A DNA stretch of 38,418 nt, taken from the NCBI GenBank assembly GCA_938010615.1, contig CALLUY010000188.1, positions 1-38,418 of the forward strand, given 5' to 3'. The position numbers and the translations under genes are program-made. The DNA is from an uncultured Pirellulaceae bacterium (GTDB taxonomy: Bacteria; Planctomycetota; Planctomycetia; Pirellulales; Pirellulaceae). Below are positions 24,090 to 33,000 of this stretch, piece by piece. Under the pieces are notes generated by a model. It was not told where the DNA came from. It saw only the letters and a program-made list of their open reading frames with translations, and did no database searches. Position 1 is the first letter of the stretch. Each line of letters begins with the position of its first letter.

Positions 24090-25481
24090 ATGCCTTCATC
24101 AACTCCCCGCCGCACACTTTCGTTGCTCGATTCGATCTGCATCATCGTCGGCACGATCATCGGAGCCGGCGTTTTTGGCACCGCGGCAAAGGTCGCCGGG
24201 ATGACTCCCAACGTCACCGTGATGATCGGGATGTGGATTGCCGCAGGCCTGATCGTGCTCGTTGGAGCCGCGTGCTTTATTGAGCTAACCACACGTTTCC
24301 CGGATGAGGCGGGCGGAGACTACGCCTATTTGAAGAAGGCCTATGGCCATCCAATTGCCTTCATGTTCGCTTGGTCAGCATTCTGGATCGTAAGGCCAGC
24401 CAACATTGGCATCATGGCAACGCTGTTTGGGATTCACTTTGCTCAGATCATCACCGCGTTTCCCATGGTGAATCAGATTCCTAGCTCGACGTTGCAAATC
24501 TTGGGCGCGATTGGTGCGATCGCTCTACTAACTGGTGGAAATCTGGTGGGCATCAAAAATGGAAAGCTGACACAGAATATTTTGACCATCGCGAAAATCG
24601 CGGGCATTGGATTGATCATCTTGTTGGCGTTGACGCACCCTATCACTGAAGCCGTCGCGCCGGTGGAATCAAAATGGGAAATCAAATCTCTTTGGTTGGC
24701 TTTGGTATTTGTCATGTTCAGCTTTGGCGGCTGGAATGACATGGCGATGATCGCGAACGAGATTCGATCGCCAAAAAAGAACTTGTGGCGCTGCCTGATT
24801 TTTGGCGTCGGAATTGTGACGCTGGTCTACGTGACGTTTAACATTGCCTTGGCGGTTGGGCTCGGACAAGCCGGCATGGCGGCTTCTGAATCACCTGCAA
24901 TTACACTGGTAGCAACAGCGCTCGGCGGAGAAGGATTCCTTGCCGAACGAGCCAAGGAACTGGTCGCGGCTTTGATCTGTATTTCCTGTCTTGGTGCCGT
25001 CAACGGAATGATCATCACCAGCCCACGAATCTACTACGCCGTTGGGCGAGATTATCCAGCGCTCAACTTTTTGGCACAATGGAATGACGAACGGAGTTGT
25101 CCATGGCAAGCATTGATACTCCAGTCGTTGGTGACGATTTCGCTGATTCTGTTTTGCGTGATGTTTAAATTCCACGCCATCGAAATCTTCGACGTGCTGT
25201 TGGTCGCATCGGCACCTTACTTCTGGACCTTCCTCGGGGCGACGGTGCTTTCGTTGTTGGTCTTTCGGGCGAGGGAGAAATCGAAGGGAACGCACTTTCG
25301 TCTTCCGCTGTTTCCGCTTGAGCCGATTTTTTTCGCGATCGTGTGTGCGGGGCTGACGTATAACGCCATCGACTATTTGATGTTCAAACAGTATCAGATG
25401 ATCACGGTCGCAATCGGAGGCATGATGCTGGTGGGCGTTGTATTGGGTGTGCTGTTGAAAACGAAGAAAGTTGATGGGTAG
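24090..25481 (+). CDS. APC-family amino acid permease
   Basis: The 463-residue membrane protein has about 12 predicted helices. The N-terminal APC signature is TLSLLDSICIIVGTIIGAGVFGTAAKVAG, where the unwound first helix binds the substrate backbone. It is followed by FIELTTRFPDEAGGDYAYLKKAYG and WSAFWIVRPANIG, then FGGWNDMAMIANEIRSPKKNL in the middle. The ATG at 24090 is chosen because an in-frame TTG at 23961 would add 43 residues of non-conserved, hydrophilic sequence. Substrate is likely an amino acid, but the type cannot be told. A 7-bp hairpin follows the stop immediately. Confidence 0.92.
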   Translation: MPSSTPRRTLSLLDSICIIVGTIIGAGVFGTAAKVAGMTPNVTVMIGMWIAAGLIVLVGAACFIELTTRFPDEAGGDYAYLKKAYGHPIAFMFAWSAFWIVRPANIGIMATLFGIHFAQIITAFPMVNQIPSSTLQILGAIGAIALLTGGNLVGIKNGKLTQNILTIAKIAGIGLIILLALTHPITEAVAPVESKWEIKSLWLALVFVMFSFGGWNDMAMIANEIRSPKKNLWRCLIFGVGIVTLVYVTFNIALAVGLGQAGMAASESPAITLVATALGGEGFLAERAKELVAALICISCLGAVNGMIITSPRIYYAVGRDYPALNFLAQWNDERSCPWQALILQSLVTISLILFCVMFKFHAIEIFDVLLVASAPYFWTFLGATVLSLLVFRAREKSKGTHFRLPLFPLEPIFFAIVCAGLTYNAIDYLMFKQYQMITVAIGGMMLVGVVLGVLLKTKKVDG

Positions 25482-25498
25482 GGCAGGCTGTGCCTGCC
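25482..25498 (+). repeat. Hairpin immediately after the permease stop
   Basis: GGCAGGC-TGT-GCCTGCC forms a perfect 7-bp stem directly after the TAG. It lacks a T-tract, so it is more likely a short repeat or a transcript-stabilising hairpin than an intrinsic terminator. Confidence 0.5.
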
Positions 25499-25574
25499 GC
25501 GACGCAGGTCAACGTTTCGAGATATCGCCGGCTTAACGGGATTGAAACCTTGCCGGTGTCGCAGCATGACCTAC

Positions 25575-25632
25575 GTAGCTCGGCGGTCTCCGCCGTGACA
25601 TAACAGAACAACGGTGGGGACCACCGTGCTAC
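25575..25632. repeat. Palindromic repeat family B (copy 2)
   Basis: GTAGCTCGGCGGTCTCCGCC at the left and GGTGGGGACCACCGTGCTAC at the right pair imperfectly around an AT-rich loop. It lies in the convergent gap between the permease gene and the small basic protein. Confidence 0.8.
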
Positions 25633-25730
25633 AAAAAAACGGGACCGAAAGCTAACTCAATCAATCGATTGAACTGGCTCTCGACCCCGTCACTGCATCG
25701 ATAGCAGGCGTGTCGCAATTCCAAAGCAGA

Positions 25731-25820
25731 TTACTTTTTGCGATGACGAATTTTGGCTCTCATGCGTCGTTTTTTTCTGCCAACTTTTCGTCGACCCTTT
25801 CCGGTCTTTTTAGTGCCCAC
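25731..25820 (-). CDS. 29-residue very basic protein, candidate ribosome-associated
   Basis: On the minus strand a GTG start (25818-25820) opens a 29-codon frame ending TAA. The peptide begins MGTKKTGKGRRKVG and ends AKIRHRKK. Eighteen of 29 residues are Lys, Arg or His, and there are no acidic residues. GGAGAG lies 8 bases upstream of the GTG, a good Shine-Dalgarno in a genome where these are rare, which supports real translation. Size and charge recall tiny ribosomal proteins such as bTHX or the bS22/mS38 (AURKAIP1/COX24-like) group, though I cannot show homology. It precedes nothing on its strand and lies downstream of yaaA. Confidence 0.7.
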   Translation of the reverse strand: MGTKKTGKGRRKVGRKKRRMRAKIRHRKK

Positions 25821-25927
25821 TCGTTACTCTCCAAAATTGATACTTAATTGATTGCTGGTCCCGCGTGTTTAGGCGGGCTACGAATTGTAACCAGGCCCCA
25901 TAAAACGCGGCAAGACGAAAAAGCACG

Positions 25928-26695
25928 TCATCCCCGCAGAAACACCGGCTTATTCTCGGTCGACTCTTCAGCCGAGTATCGATAGCCGTCTTCGGCGAAT
26001 TTCGTCAATTTCTTCGGATCTGTCACCTTTTTGCGGATCATCCAGCCCGACATCGTCCCCCGAGCCTTCTTCGCGAAGAAGCTGATTAGCTTGTACTTGC
26101 CGTTCTTCATATCTTTGAAGACCGGCGAAATAACCCGAGCCTTCAATCGGGACGGGATCACAGAATTGAAGTATTCGTTCGATGCGAGATTCAGCAACAC
26201 ATCGTTGTCGATCTTCTTGAGCTGTTTGTTGAGAGCATCGGTGATGTCCGGCCCCCAGAAATCGTAGAGATTGTTGCCGTGTTCGGTTGGCAATTTCGTT
26301 CCCATCTCGAGACGATATGGCTGCATCAAATCGAACGGCCGCAGAATTCCGTAGAGCCCGGAAAGCATTCGAAAGTGCTCCTGCGCGAACAGACAATCCG
26401 CTTCGTTCATCGAGTAAGCGTCAAGTCCTTGATAGACGTCGCCTTTGAAAGCGAACATCGCCGCCCGCGCGTTTTTCTTAGTGGCCTTCGGCTCCCACGC
26501 TTCGTAGCGGTTCACGTTCAGCTCGGCCAGCTTGTCACTGATCGACATCAACTTCGAAAGCTTCTTCGGTGTGTAGTCGCGCAGGACGTTCACCAACTCC
26601 GCACTGCGCTTCATGAACACAGGCTGTGATGTTTTTGCGATGGGCAAAGGAGTTTCGTAATCCAGCGTCTTGGCTGGGGAGACAACGATCAGCAT
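25928..26695 (-). CDS. yaaA: Peroxide stress protein YaaA (DUF328/UPF0246)
   Basis: The 255-residue protein matches the YaaA family throughout: MLIVVSPAKTLDYETP at the start, ELNVNRYEAW, MFAFKGDVYQGLDA, RMLSGLYGILRPFDLMQPYRLEMGTKL, LYDFWG, LNLASNEYFNSV, and SFFAKKARGTMSGWMI near the end. E. coli YaaA lowers intracellular free iron during peroxide stress and has a DNA-binding fold. The ATG at 26695 is chosen by homology; the frame stays open 51 codons upstream with no family similarity. It stands alone between the small basic protein and the second propeller/cytochrome gene. Confidence 0.95.
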   Translation of the reverse strand: MLIVVSPAKTLDYETPLPIAKTSQPVFMKRSAELVNVLRDYTPKKLSKLMSISDKLAELNVNRYEAWEPKATKKNARAAMFAFKGDVYQGLDAYSMNEADCLFAQEHFRMLSGLYGILRPFDLMQPYRLEMGTKLPTEHGNNLYDFWGPDITDALNKQLKKIDNDVLLNLASNEYFNSVIPSRLKARVISPVFKDMKNGKYKLISFFAKKARGTMSGWMIRKKVTDPKKLTKFAEDGYRYSAEESTENKPVFLRG

Positions 26696-26762
26696 GGTTG
26701 GTTTTCGAGTAAAAGAAACTTCAAGAGCTAAAACAGTATAAACCGAGCTTCCATGGGTCTGC

Positions 26763-28919
26763 CTACTCCATCGAGTCGATCCACTCTCGCAGCAGGTCAA
26801 CTGCTTTCTCGTCGATGACATTGCTACCAATGTTAGGCATCCGCCCATTGGAGATCGTGTTCATGCGGCGGTAGAGCAACGAAGCTTCTGCGTCGCCGGG
26901 CTTGATGATCCGCGCATCCGCAATTCCCAAATCACCCTGAGCCGGTTTCTGCCCGATCATCTTTGTGTCGTCGAGCTTCGTGGCGAACCGCAAATCGATA
27001 CTTGCGTTGCCGGGGCCATTGGGGCGATGACACATCGCACAGTTGACGTCCAAAAGAACTCGAGCACGAGTTTCCAGATCGCAACTTTCGTCTGCCGGAT
27101 TGCAATGCTTGGCAGCCGTCGCGACGTCGAAGTTCTCAGGAACATCTTTCACTAGCTCTCGCTCAATGAAGTCAGCAATCTGATTTTTGTCTTCGTAGGT
27201 GCCGTTCAGCTGAGCCGTATTGAGCCCCAAAACGTAGCCGGCGGAATCCACGTGACAACTGGCACACTCCGACGAGGAAGGCCCGTGCCAAGTTGATGGC
27301 TTCCATTGCTTGGAACCTTTTACCGGCATCCAACGCTCAAGCTGCTTGCCTTCGGGATGGAGCGTCGCATCGAGTCCCTTCTTGTCCCAAATGTACGTCG
27401 CCGCTTCCCAACCGCTTTCGATTCGCTTGATCACGCGAGTCTCCAGCATGCGATTGTTTTCGCCAGCGCGAAAGTTCTTGATGATCTCTGTCCCGACTGG
27501 AACTTCCCAAGAACCTTCGCTGCGGTAGCTGATCGCCGTGTCTTGCGGCAAACGGAAGTAGCGACTCTTTTCCGCTCCATCGGACCAAAAAGGAGCATTC
27601 ACTTTGTACTCAACGTAGGCGTCAGACATTTTTCGTTTCTTCAGATCGGCGAAAATCTCTGTCTCCGAAAGCTGTTTCGGCCAGTCCTCAAGAAAGTTCT
27701 GCGGAGCATCAGTCGGCATCACTCGATAAATTTTGCCATCGAAACTGAGCAAGTAAACTTCGCCGTCTGCATCTTCTCCGAAAGCAGCAATGCTCTGGCC
27801 CGTTCTCCGCACCAGCGTATTTTCAAACTCGCCATCTTCTTTCTTGTGAATTCGCCACATGTTGCCCGACAGGTAGTCGCCGTAAAAATACGAACCATCC
27901 AATTCCGGAAACTTCTTGCCGCGATACACGTTGCCGCCGGTTACCGACAATCCCCATTGCCGCCCGTAGCTGGCGACTGGTTCGTCGTGTTCTTCGGTTG
28001 CAAGCTCCACTTTCTTTCGAAACGACTCGCCAGCTTCCCAACGATTCCAACCGTAGTTCCCGCCGTTGCGAACGATATCGATTTCATCGAAGCGATCCTG
28101 CCCGACGTCGCCCGCCCACAGATCACCTGTTTTTCGATCCATCGAAAACCGCCAAACGTTTCGTAGTCCGCATGCAAAAATTTCTCCGCGGGCGCCTTCG
28201 TGGCTGGCGAACACGTTGTCTTTAGGAATCGCGTACTCCAATCCCGGATCTTTGTTGTCGACGTCAATTCGTAAAATCGCGCCCAGCAACGTCGTCAGAT
28301 CCTGACCACTGCCAAGCGGATCGTTTGCTTTACCGCCATCACCGAAAGAGATGTACAGCAATCCATCTTTTGGTCCAAACGCAATCGTGCCGCCGTTGTG
28401 ATTTCGAAACGGTTGCTCTTGCTCAAGGATGATCTCTTCAGATTCTGGATCGCCAACCGTTGGATCGTCTGCTTTGACTCGATAGCGAGCAACGACGCCT
28501 TTCATGCCCTTTGCTTGTTTGCCATCGGCAATCAGATCTTTGTCCGAAGAGTAGTGCACAAAAAACTGGCCGTTGTTTTTGAAGTCCGGATGAAAGGCAA
28601 ATCCAATCAGTCCTTCTTCATTACCGACGCGGTTCACTTTTTCGCTGATATCAAGAAAGATCTTCGTCGTCGAAGTCTCTGCATCGTTTTGGAAAACGTG
28701 AACAACGCCGTTTTGCTCAACCACAAACAGACGATCGTCGCCGACGTGATCCAAATGAACGGGCCGGTTGAATCGTAACTTGGGAAAGGCATTCTCGATG
28801 CCAACACCTTTCAATTCTTCTTCAGCTGCGACCGCTTCATCGGCCTGAGCCGCGATCGTATCGGCGGCGGTACCGGTTAGGATCATCAAAAGAGCACAGA
28901 AAGAAATCCACTTTGTCAT
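26763..28919 (-). CDS. Secreted glucose/sorbosone dehydrogenase-like propeller with two cytochrome c motifs
   Basis: The 718-residue protein starts MTKWISFCALLMILTGTAAD, a signal peptide. An in-frame ATG 39 bases upstream is an alternative. The propeller (about 45-400) has FVVEQNGVVHVF, EEGLIGFAFHPDF, FGDGGKANDPLGSGQDLTTLLGAILRIDVDN, GLRNVWRFS, LWAGDVGQDRFDEIDIVRNGGNYGWN and SVTGGNVY, typical of PQQ-dependent aldose dehydrogenases. Heme c motifs CASCH (552-556) and CAMCH (627-631) follow. The end reads GDAEASLLYRRMNTISNGRMPNIGS, shared with the 982-residue paralogue at 11802-14750. The paralogue has an extra C-terminal heme module that this one lacks. Predicted periplasmic oxidoreductase; substrate unknown. 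Confidence 0.9.
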   Translation of the reverse strand: MTKWISFCALLMILTGTAADTIAAQADEAVAAEEELKGVGIENAFPKLRFNRPVHLDHVGDDRLFVVEQNGVVHVFQNDAETSTTKIFLDISEKVNRVGNEEGLIGFAFHPDFKNNGQFFVHYSSDKDLIADGKQAKGMKGVVARYRVKADDPTVGDPESEEIILEQEQPFRNHNGGTIAFGPKDGLLYISFGDGGKANDPLGSGQDLTTLLGAILRIDVDNKDPGLEYAIPKDNVFASHEGARGEIFACGLRNVWRFSMDRKTGDLWAGDVGQDRFDEIDIVRNGGNYGWNRWEAGESFRKKVELATEEHDEPVASYGRQWGLSVTGGNVYRGKKFPELDGSYFYGDYLSGNMWRIHKKEDGEFENTLVRRTGQSIAAFGEDADGEVYLLSFDGKIYRVMPTDAPQNFLEDWPKQLSETEIFADLKKRKMSDAYVEYKVNAPFWSDGAEKSRYFRLPQDTAISYRSEGSWEVPVGTEIIKNFRAGENNRMLETRVIKRIESGWEAATYIWDKKGLDATLHPEGKQLERWMPVKGSKQWKPSTWHGPSSSECASCHVDSAGYVLGLNTAQLNGTYEDKNQIADFIERELVKDVPENFDVATAAKHCNPADESCDLETRARVLLDVNCAMCHRPNGPGNASIDLRFATKLDDTKMIGQKPAQGDLGIADARIIKPGDAEASLLYRRMNTISNGRMPNIGSNVIDEKAVDLLREWIDSME

Positions 28920-29127
28920 TGGTCGCGTCTCGTATCGATTGCGTTGGTAAGCACTCATGGTAACTGGAACCGACTCGATATTAAATGCTTAACGCCGCTG
29001 GCAAACGTGACTTGTGCCACTTGCGAGGGAAGTCAGAGTTTTTCGACCATTCGTCCGTTGCTGGGATTTGAAAAGGCCGTGTTTGCTTGCGATCTTTCGG
29101 TTGGCTAAACTGACGCGGCATCGCTGA

Positions 29128-29766
29128 ATGGAATTAAATGAACAAGATTTACTGTCAGACAATGCAAATCCATCCTCGCTGTCGTCGACGATCGCAATGA
29201 CAACCACATCCGAGAGCCTTCTTTTTCGACTGCGGGATCAGGTCACGCCTGACGACGATGCTTGGCGACAATTCGTCCACATTTACACACCGCTGATCTT
29301 TTTCTGGGCTCGCAAAACGGGGTTGGCTCAATCGGATGCTTCTGATCTGGTGCAGGATGTTCTTACGCTTGTCTTTCAAAAGTTGCCCGACTTCCAATAT
29401 GACTCCAGTCGCAGCTTTCGCGGCTGGCTTCGAACCGTCACGCTAAACAAGTATCGGGAAATCTATCGCCGTAAGTCATCCCGTTTGACCACGGCCAGCG
29501 ATTCGATGCTCGAGAATCTCGCGCCGGTCGCTGTTGCCGAATCGACTTGGGATATTGACTACGCAAGGCTGTTAGTCGCCCAAACGATGGAGCTGATGAA
29601 GAGTGATTTCGCGGAAGGGACATGGGATGCGCTAAAGCTGGTCATGAACGATGGCCGGACTGTCGATGACGCGGCGGAACAAACCGGAGTCAGCTCGTGG
29701 ACGATCTATTCCGCGAGAGCGCGGCTGATGAAACGGCTAAGAGGGGAATTGAATGGGTTGCTGTAG
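29128..29766 (+). CDS. ECF-type RNA polymerase sigma factor, planctomycete kinase-associated class
   Basis: The 212-residue protein has sigma region 2 (FVHIYTPLIFFWARKTGLAQSDASDLVQDVLTLVFQKLPDFQYD, SFRGWLRTVTLNKYREIYRR) and region 4 (DALKLVMNDGRTVDDAAEQTGVSSWTIYSARARLMKRLRGEL). A second possible start is Met24 (29197); neither has a clear Shine-Dalgarno. The large Ser/Thr kinase gene begins 242 bases downstream, an arrangement common in Planctomycetes in which the kinase is thought to control the sigma factor. No separate anti-sigma gene is seen, but the kinase carries an anti-sigma-like zinc finger. A 118-base inverted repeat starts immediately after the stop codon. Confidence 0.92.
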   Translation: MELNEQDLLSDNANPSSLSSTIAMTTTSESLLFRLRDQVTPDDDAWRQFVHIYTPLIFFWARKTGLAQSDASDLVQDVLTLVFQKLPDFQYDSSRSFRGWLRTVTLNKYREIYRRKSSRLTTASDSMLENLAPVAVAESTWDIDYARLLVAQTMELMKSDFAEGTWDALKLVMNDGRTVDDAAEQTGVSSWTIYSARARLMKRLRGELNGLL

Positions 29767-29884
29767 TACAAGCCCGAAGCGCAAGCGAGTGGTCGATCCG
29801 CGCGTGGACAACGCGTAACCGATCGCAGCGTTTCAGGGTTGCCCGATTCTCGGATCGACCACTCGCTTGCGCTTCGGGCTTGTA
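29767..29884. repeat. Palindromic repeat family C, perfect 34-bp arms
   Basis: The left arm 29767-29800 (TACAAGCCCGAAGCGCAAGC...) and right arm 29851-29884 are exact reverse complements around a 50-base spacer. The element begins at the base after the sigma factor stop codon. Each arm contains the sequence that reads YKPEAQASG, and the outer 28 bases of one arm also occur inside menD at 2604-2631. Confidence 0.9.
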
Positions 29885-30008
29885 TTTCGCGTCCCAAATC
29901 CGCAAAAAAACAACTTTTCTCAAAAATTCCAGTCCACCGCCACAATAACTTCGACCAGGCGCATAGTCTCTTTTGCCACAATGAATGCACCGGACCAAAA
30001 GGCTATCC

Positions 30009-33000
30009 ATGAACCGAACGAACAACTCCGACTGCCCCGATCAGCAAACCCTACTTCAGTTCATTCAAGGACGGCTCGATCCGCCCAAGCTCACTGATTG
30101 TGAATCGCATCTTTCAGATTGCGAAGTATGTCATGAAACATTGCGAGGTCTCGACACGAGCGACACGCTTTCGCAACATGTTTCCGACGCACTTCGAAAC
30201 GCGAAACCTGTTGAAAACATTTCCGATACGCAAGCCATCGATGGCTTAATGCAGCGGCTTTTGCAGCCCAACCCGAGCAGATCGTCGAGCATAAAAAAGT
30301 CATCGGCGGACGCAGAAATCATGGCCGACCGCGCAGCGGAAGTACTTCGCTGCATCGAACCGCCAGCGATCGGCGACGAATCGCTGGGCAGATTGGGGGA
30401 CTATGAACTACTTCGATTGATCGGGGCAGGGGGAACCGGCGTGGTCTTCATGGCCAAAGATCGGACGCTCGATCGAATGGTGGCTCTAAAAGTCCTACGA
30501 CCTTCACTGGGAGCACTCGCTCGCGATCGCTTCATCGCTGAAGCCAAACTTGCGGCCTCGATTGAGCACGACAACATCGTCACCATCTATCAAATCGGCC
30601 AACAGGATCGTCTGGCATTCATCGCAATGCAATGGCTGCCAGGAGAAACGCTTGAGGCTCGTTTGATTCGAGAATCCGGACCGTTGCACGAAAATACCAT
30701 TCGCGAATTCGTCGCCCAGATCGCGTCTGGACTTTCGGCGGCTCATGCAAGGCAGCTCATCCATCGCGACATCAAACCCGCCAACATCTGGATCTGCGAA
30801 GAGGACGATCGCATCAAGATTCTGGACTTCGGTCTCGCACGGGTGACTGACGAAGACTCCAGCTTCACGCAAACTGGCATGCTCGCCGGCACACCGAACT
30901 TTATGTCGCCCGAACAGGCACGCGGTTTGGAACTCGACTCTCGCAGCGATCTGTTTTCTCTCGGCTGCGTGATGTATCAGATGCTTACGGGGAAATTGCC
31001 TTTTAGTGCGCCGACAATTTTGGCAACGCTGCAAACCATTCAATCGGAATCTCCTCAACCTCCGATTGCCGCCAACGCAGACTGCGACGCGGATCTATCT
31101 GATCTGACGATGAGCCTCCTTGAGAAGCTGCCGGGAAATCGTCTGGAGTCGGCACAAACTCTGGTCACTTGTTTGCAACACGACCGTTCGCGATGGCCTC
31201 AATCCGTCGCCACCGTGAGCGGCAAGGCGCCAGCCGTTGACATCACTCCAAAACCATCCACTTCCTCAGCGCGTTCTCCTTCAACGGGGCTTCGTTGGTT
31301 GGCCGCTGGATTAGTCGGATTGGTCAGTACCGCGGCTTGGCTAATGGCACCACAGATTTTTCGCATCGCAACGAATCAGGGCGAACTGGTCATTGAAACT
31401 TCGGACGAAAACATCAAAGTTCAGGTCCTCGAAAACGGAGACCTCGTTCGAGTGCTTGACGCTTCGACGAAAGATTCCTTCGACATCCAGTCTGGTGAAT
31501 ACACCTTCAACGTCGTCAGCGATGACAATCAGAGCGAATTCGAAGTCACGCCCAAATCCGTGAAGATGACTCGCGGCGGAAGGCAGTTGGTGACAGTCAC
31601 AATTTCAGAAGCCAAGGCGAAAGAGACCGTCGAAAACGGAACTCGTTCAACCTCTGATTCGAACACAACCGTTTTTCCGTACGAAGCTTTTGCTGCAAAA
31701 GGCTCGACAAGTGTTTATGGCCTGAATGCAGAGACGGCCAAGACGACAGGTTTTTTGGATAAAGGGGAAAAGGTTGAGGTATACAAGCAAACAGACGATG
31801 GATGGTGCGCCATCAAACCACCCGAAGGCTCCTTTAGCTTCCTGAAGAAGTCTGCCGTTTCACGACTTGGCGGTGGTGGAGAAATTGCAACCGTGTCTGT
31901 GGACAGGACTCGAGTCTGGGTTGGAACATTATCCATGATTACTCCTATCGATAACTGGAATCCAATTCGTCATAGCTCAGCCACAACACATTCAGGAGAT
32001 CTGGTTTCCCAAGTGGAATTGAACAAAGGCGATCGAGTATCGATTACTGCCGAGGTGCACATTCCAGTCAGAGTAGGCAACAACGTTAGCTTCAATGCGT
32101 ACTACCAAATCGAGCCGCCAGCCGGCGAGTTTCGCTGGGTGCGAAAGTCAGATTTGAAAACGATCATCGACAACGTAGCGACCGCCGATCCCATTCTCGA
32201 AAAAGAGACAGCTCTAGTGAATTCTGCCGAAGCGGCGGACAAGCTCGAGAAGCAGAAAATTATTGAACTTTTTCGCAACGCTGATACTCCGGAGAAACGG
32301 CAACAGGCACTTGACGTAACAATCGCAACATTGAATGTTCAAAGAGACGTACTCGTCGATCGACTCGGTACAGGGCACCCAAAAGTTCAGGAGTTTGACA
32401 GTCAGATTGCCTCGCTACGAAAAAACTTTGAACCATTTGTGAGTAAAAATGAAACACCCATCTACGGCGGTCAGGACTTTGATCAGTGGCTTCGCATCGC
32501 GAAAACGGATCGCGAGCCAAAGACGGTAGCCGATGCGATCGCCGCCTGCGGTGTTCTGGCAGAAGGCGAACAGAAAGAAAGATTCCTTGATCACTTTCGC
32601 TATCTCATTCGGCAACACGGAAATGCGAGTGGCAATGTACTAAATGGCGATGGACCCAACACCATCTCCACAACCTACTTTGCAGGTTTCATTAAGGCGA
32701 TCAAGCAACTCGAACCAGAAGAAGTTGTTGCTTTCATTCAGAACGAAATGGAATTTGGTAACGAACGTAGTTTGGGATTCTGCAGCCGCTTGTTTTACAA
32801 CGACTTCTACGAAGCTGTACAAAAGGCAGTGACGTTTCGAAAAATCGTAGAGCTCGACGCCAATCCAATGCTTCGTCGAATCTGCGACAACCAATTGAAG
32901 GTCGACCTCAACCTACGAAGTTTCCTGGAAATCGGTTCTACCGGTGTAAAAGTGAGTGCCGACACTTCGTTGTGCAAGAAAGTAATTGAGTCCGTTGAAA

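Noticed and set aside
27306-28166. 286-codon plus-strand frame opposite the second propeller/cytochrome gene
   Set aside because: The minus strand carries a full set of propeller and heme motifs; the plus frame has none.
29767-29948. Overlapping small frames across the family C palindrome
   Set aside because: Both strands read the same repeat-derived YKPEAQASG/WSIR peptides, which marks them as palindrome translation and not genes.
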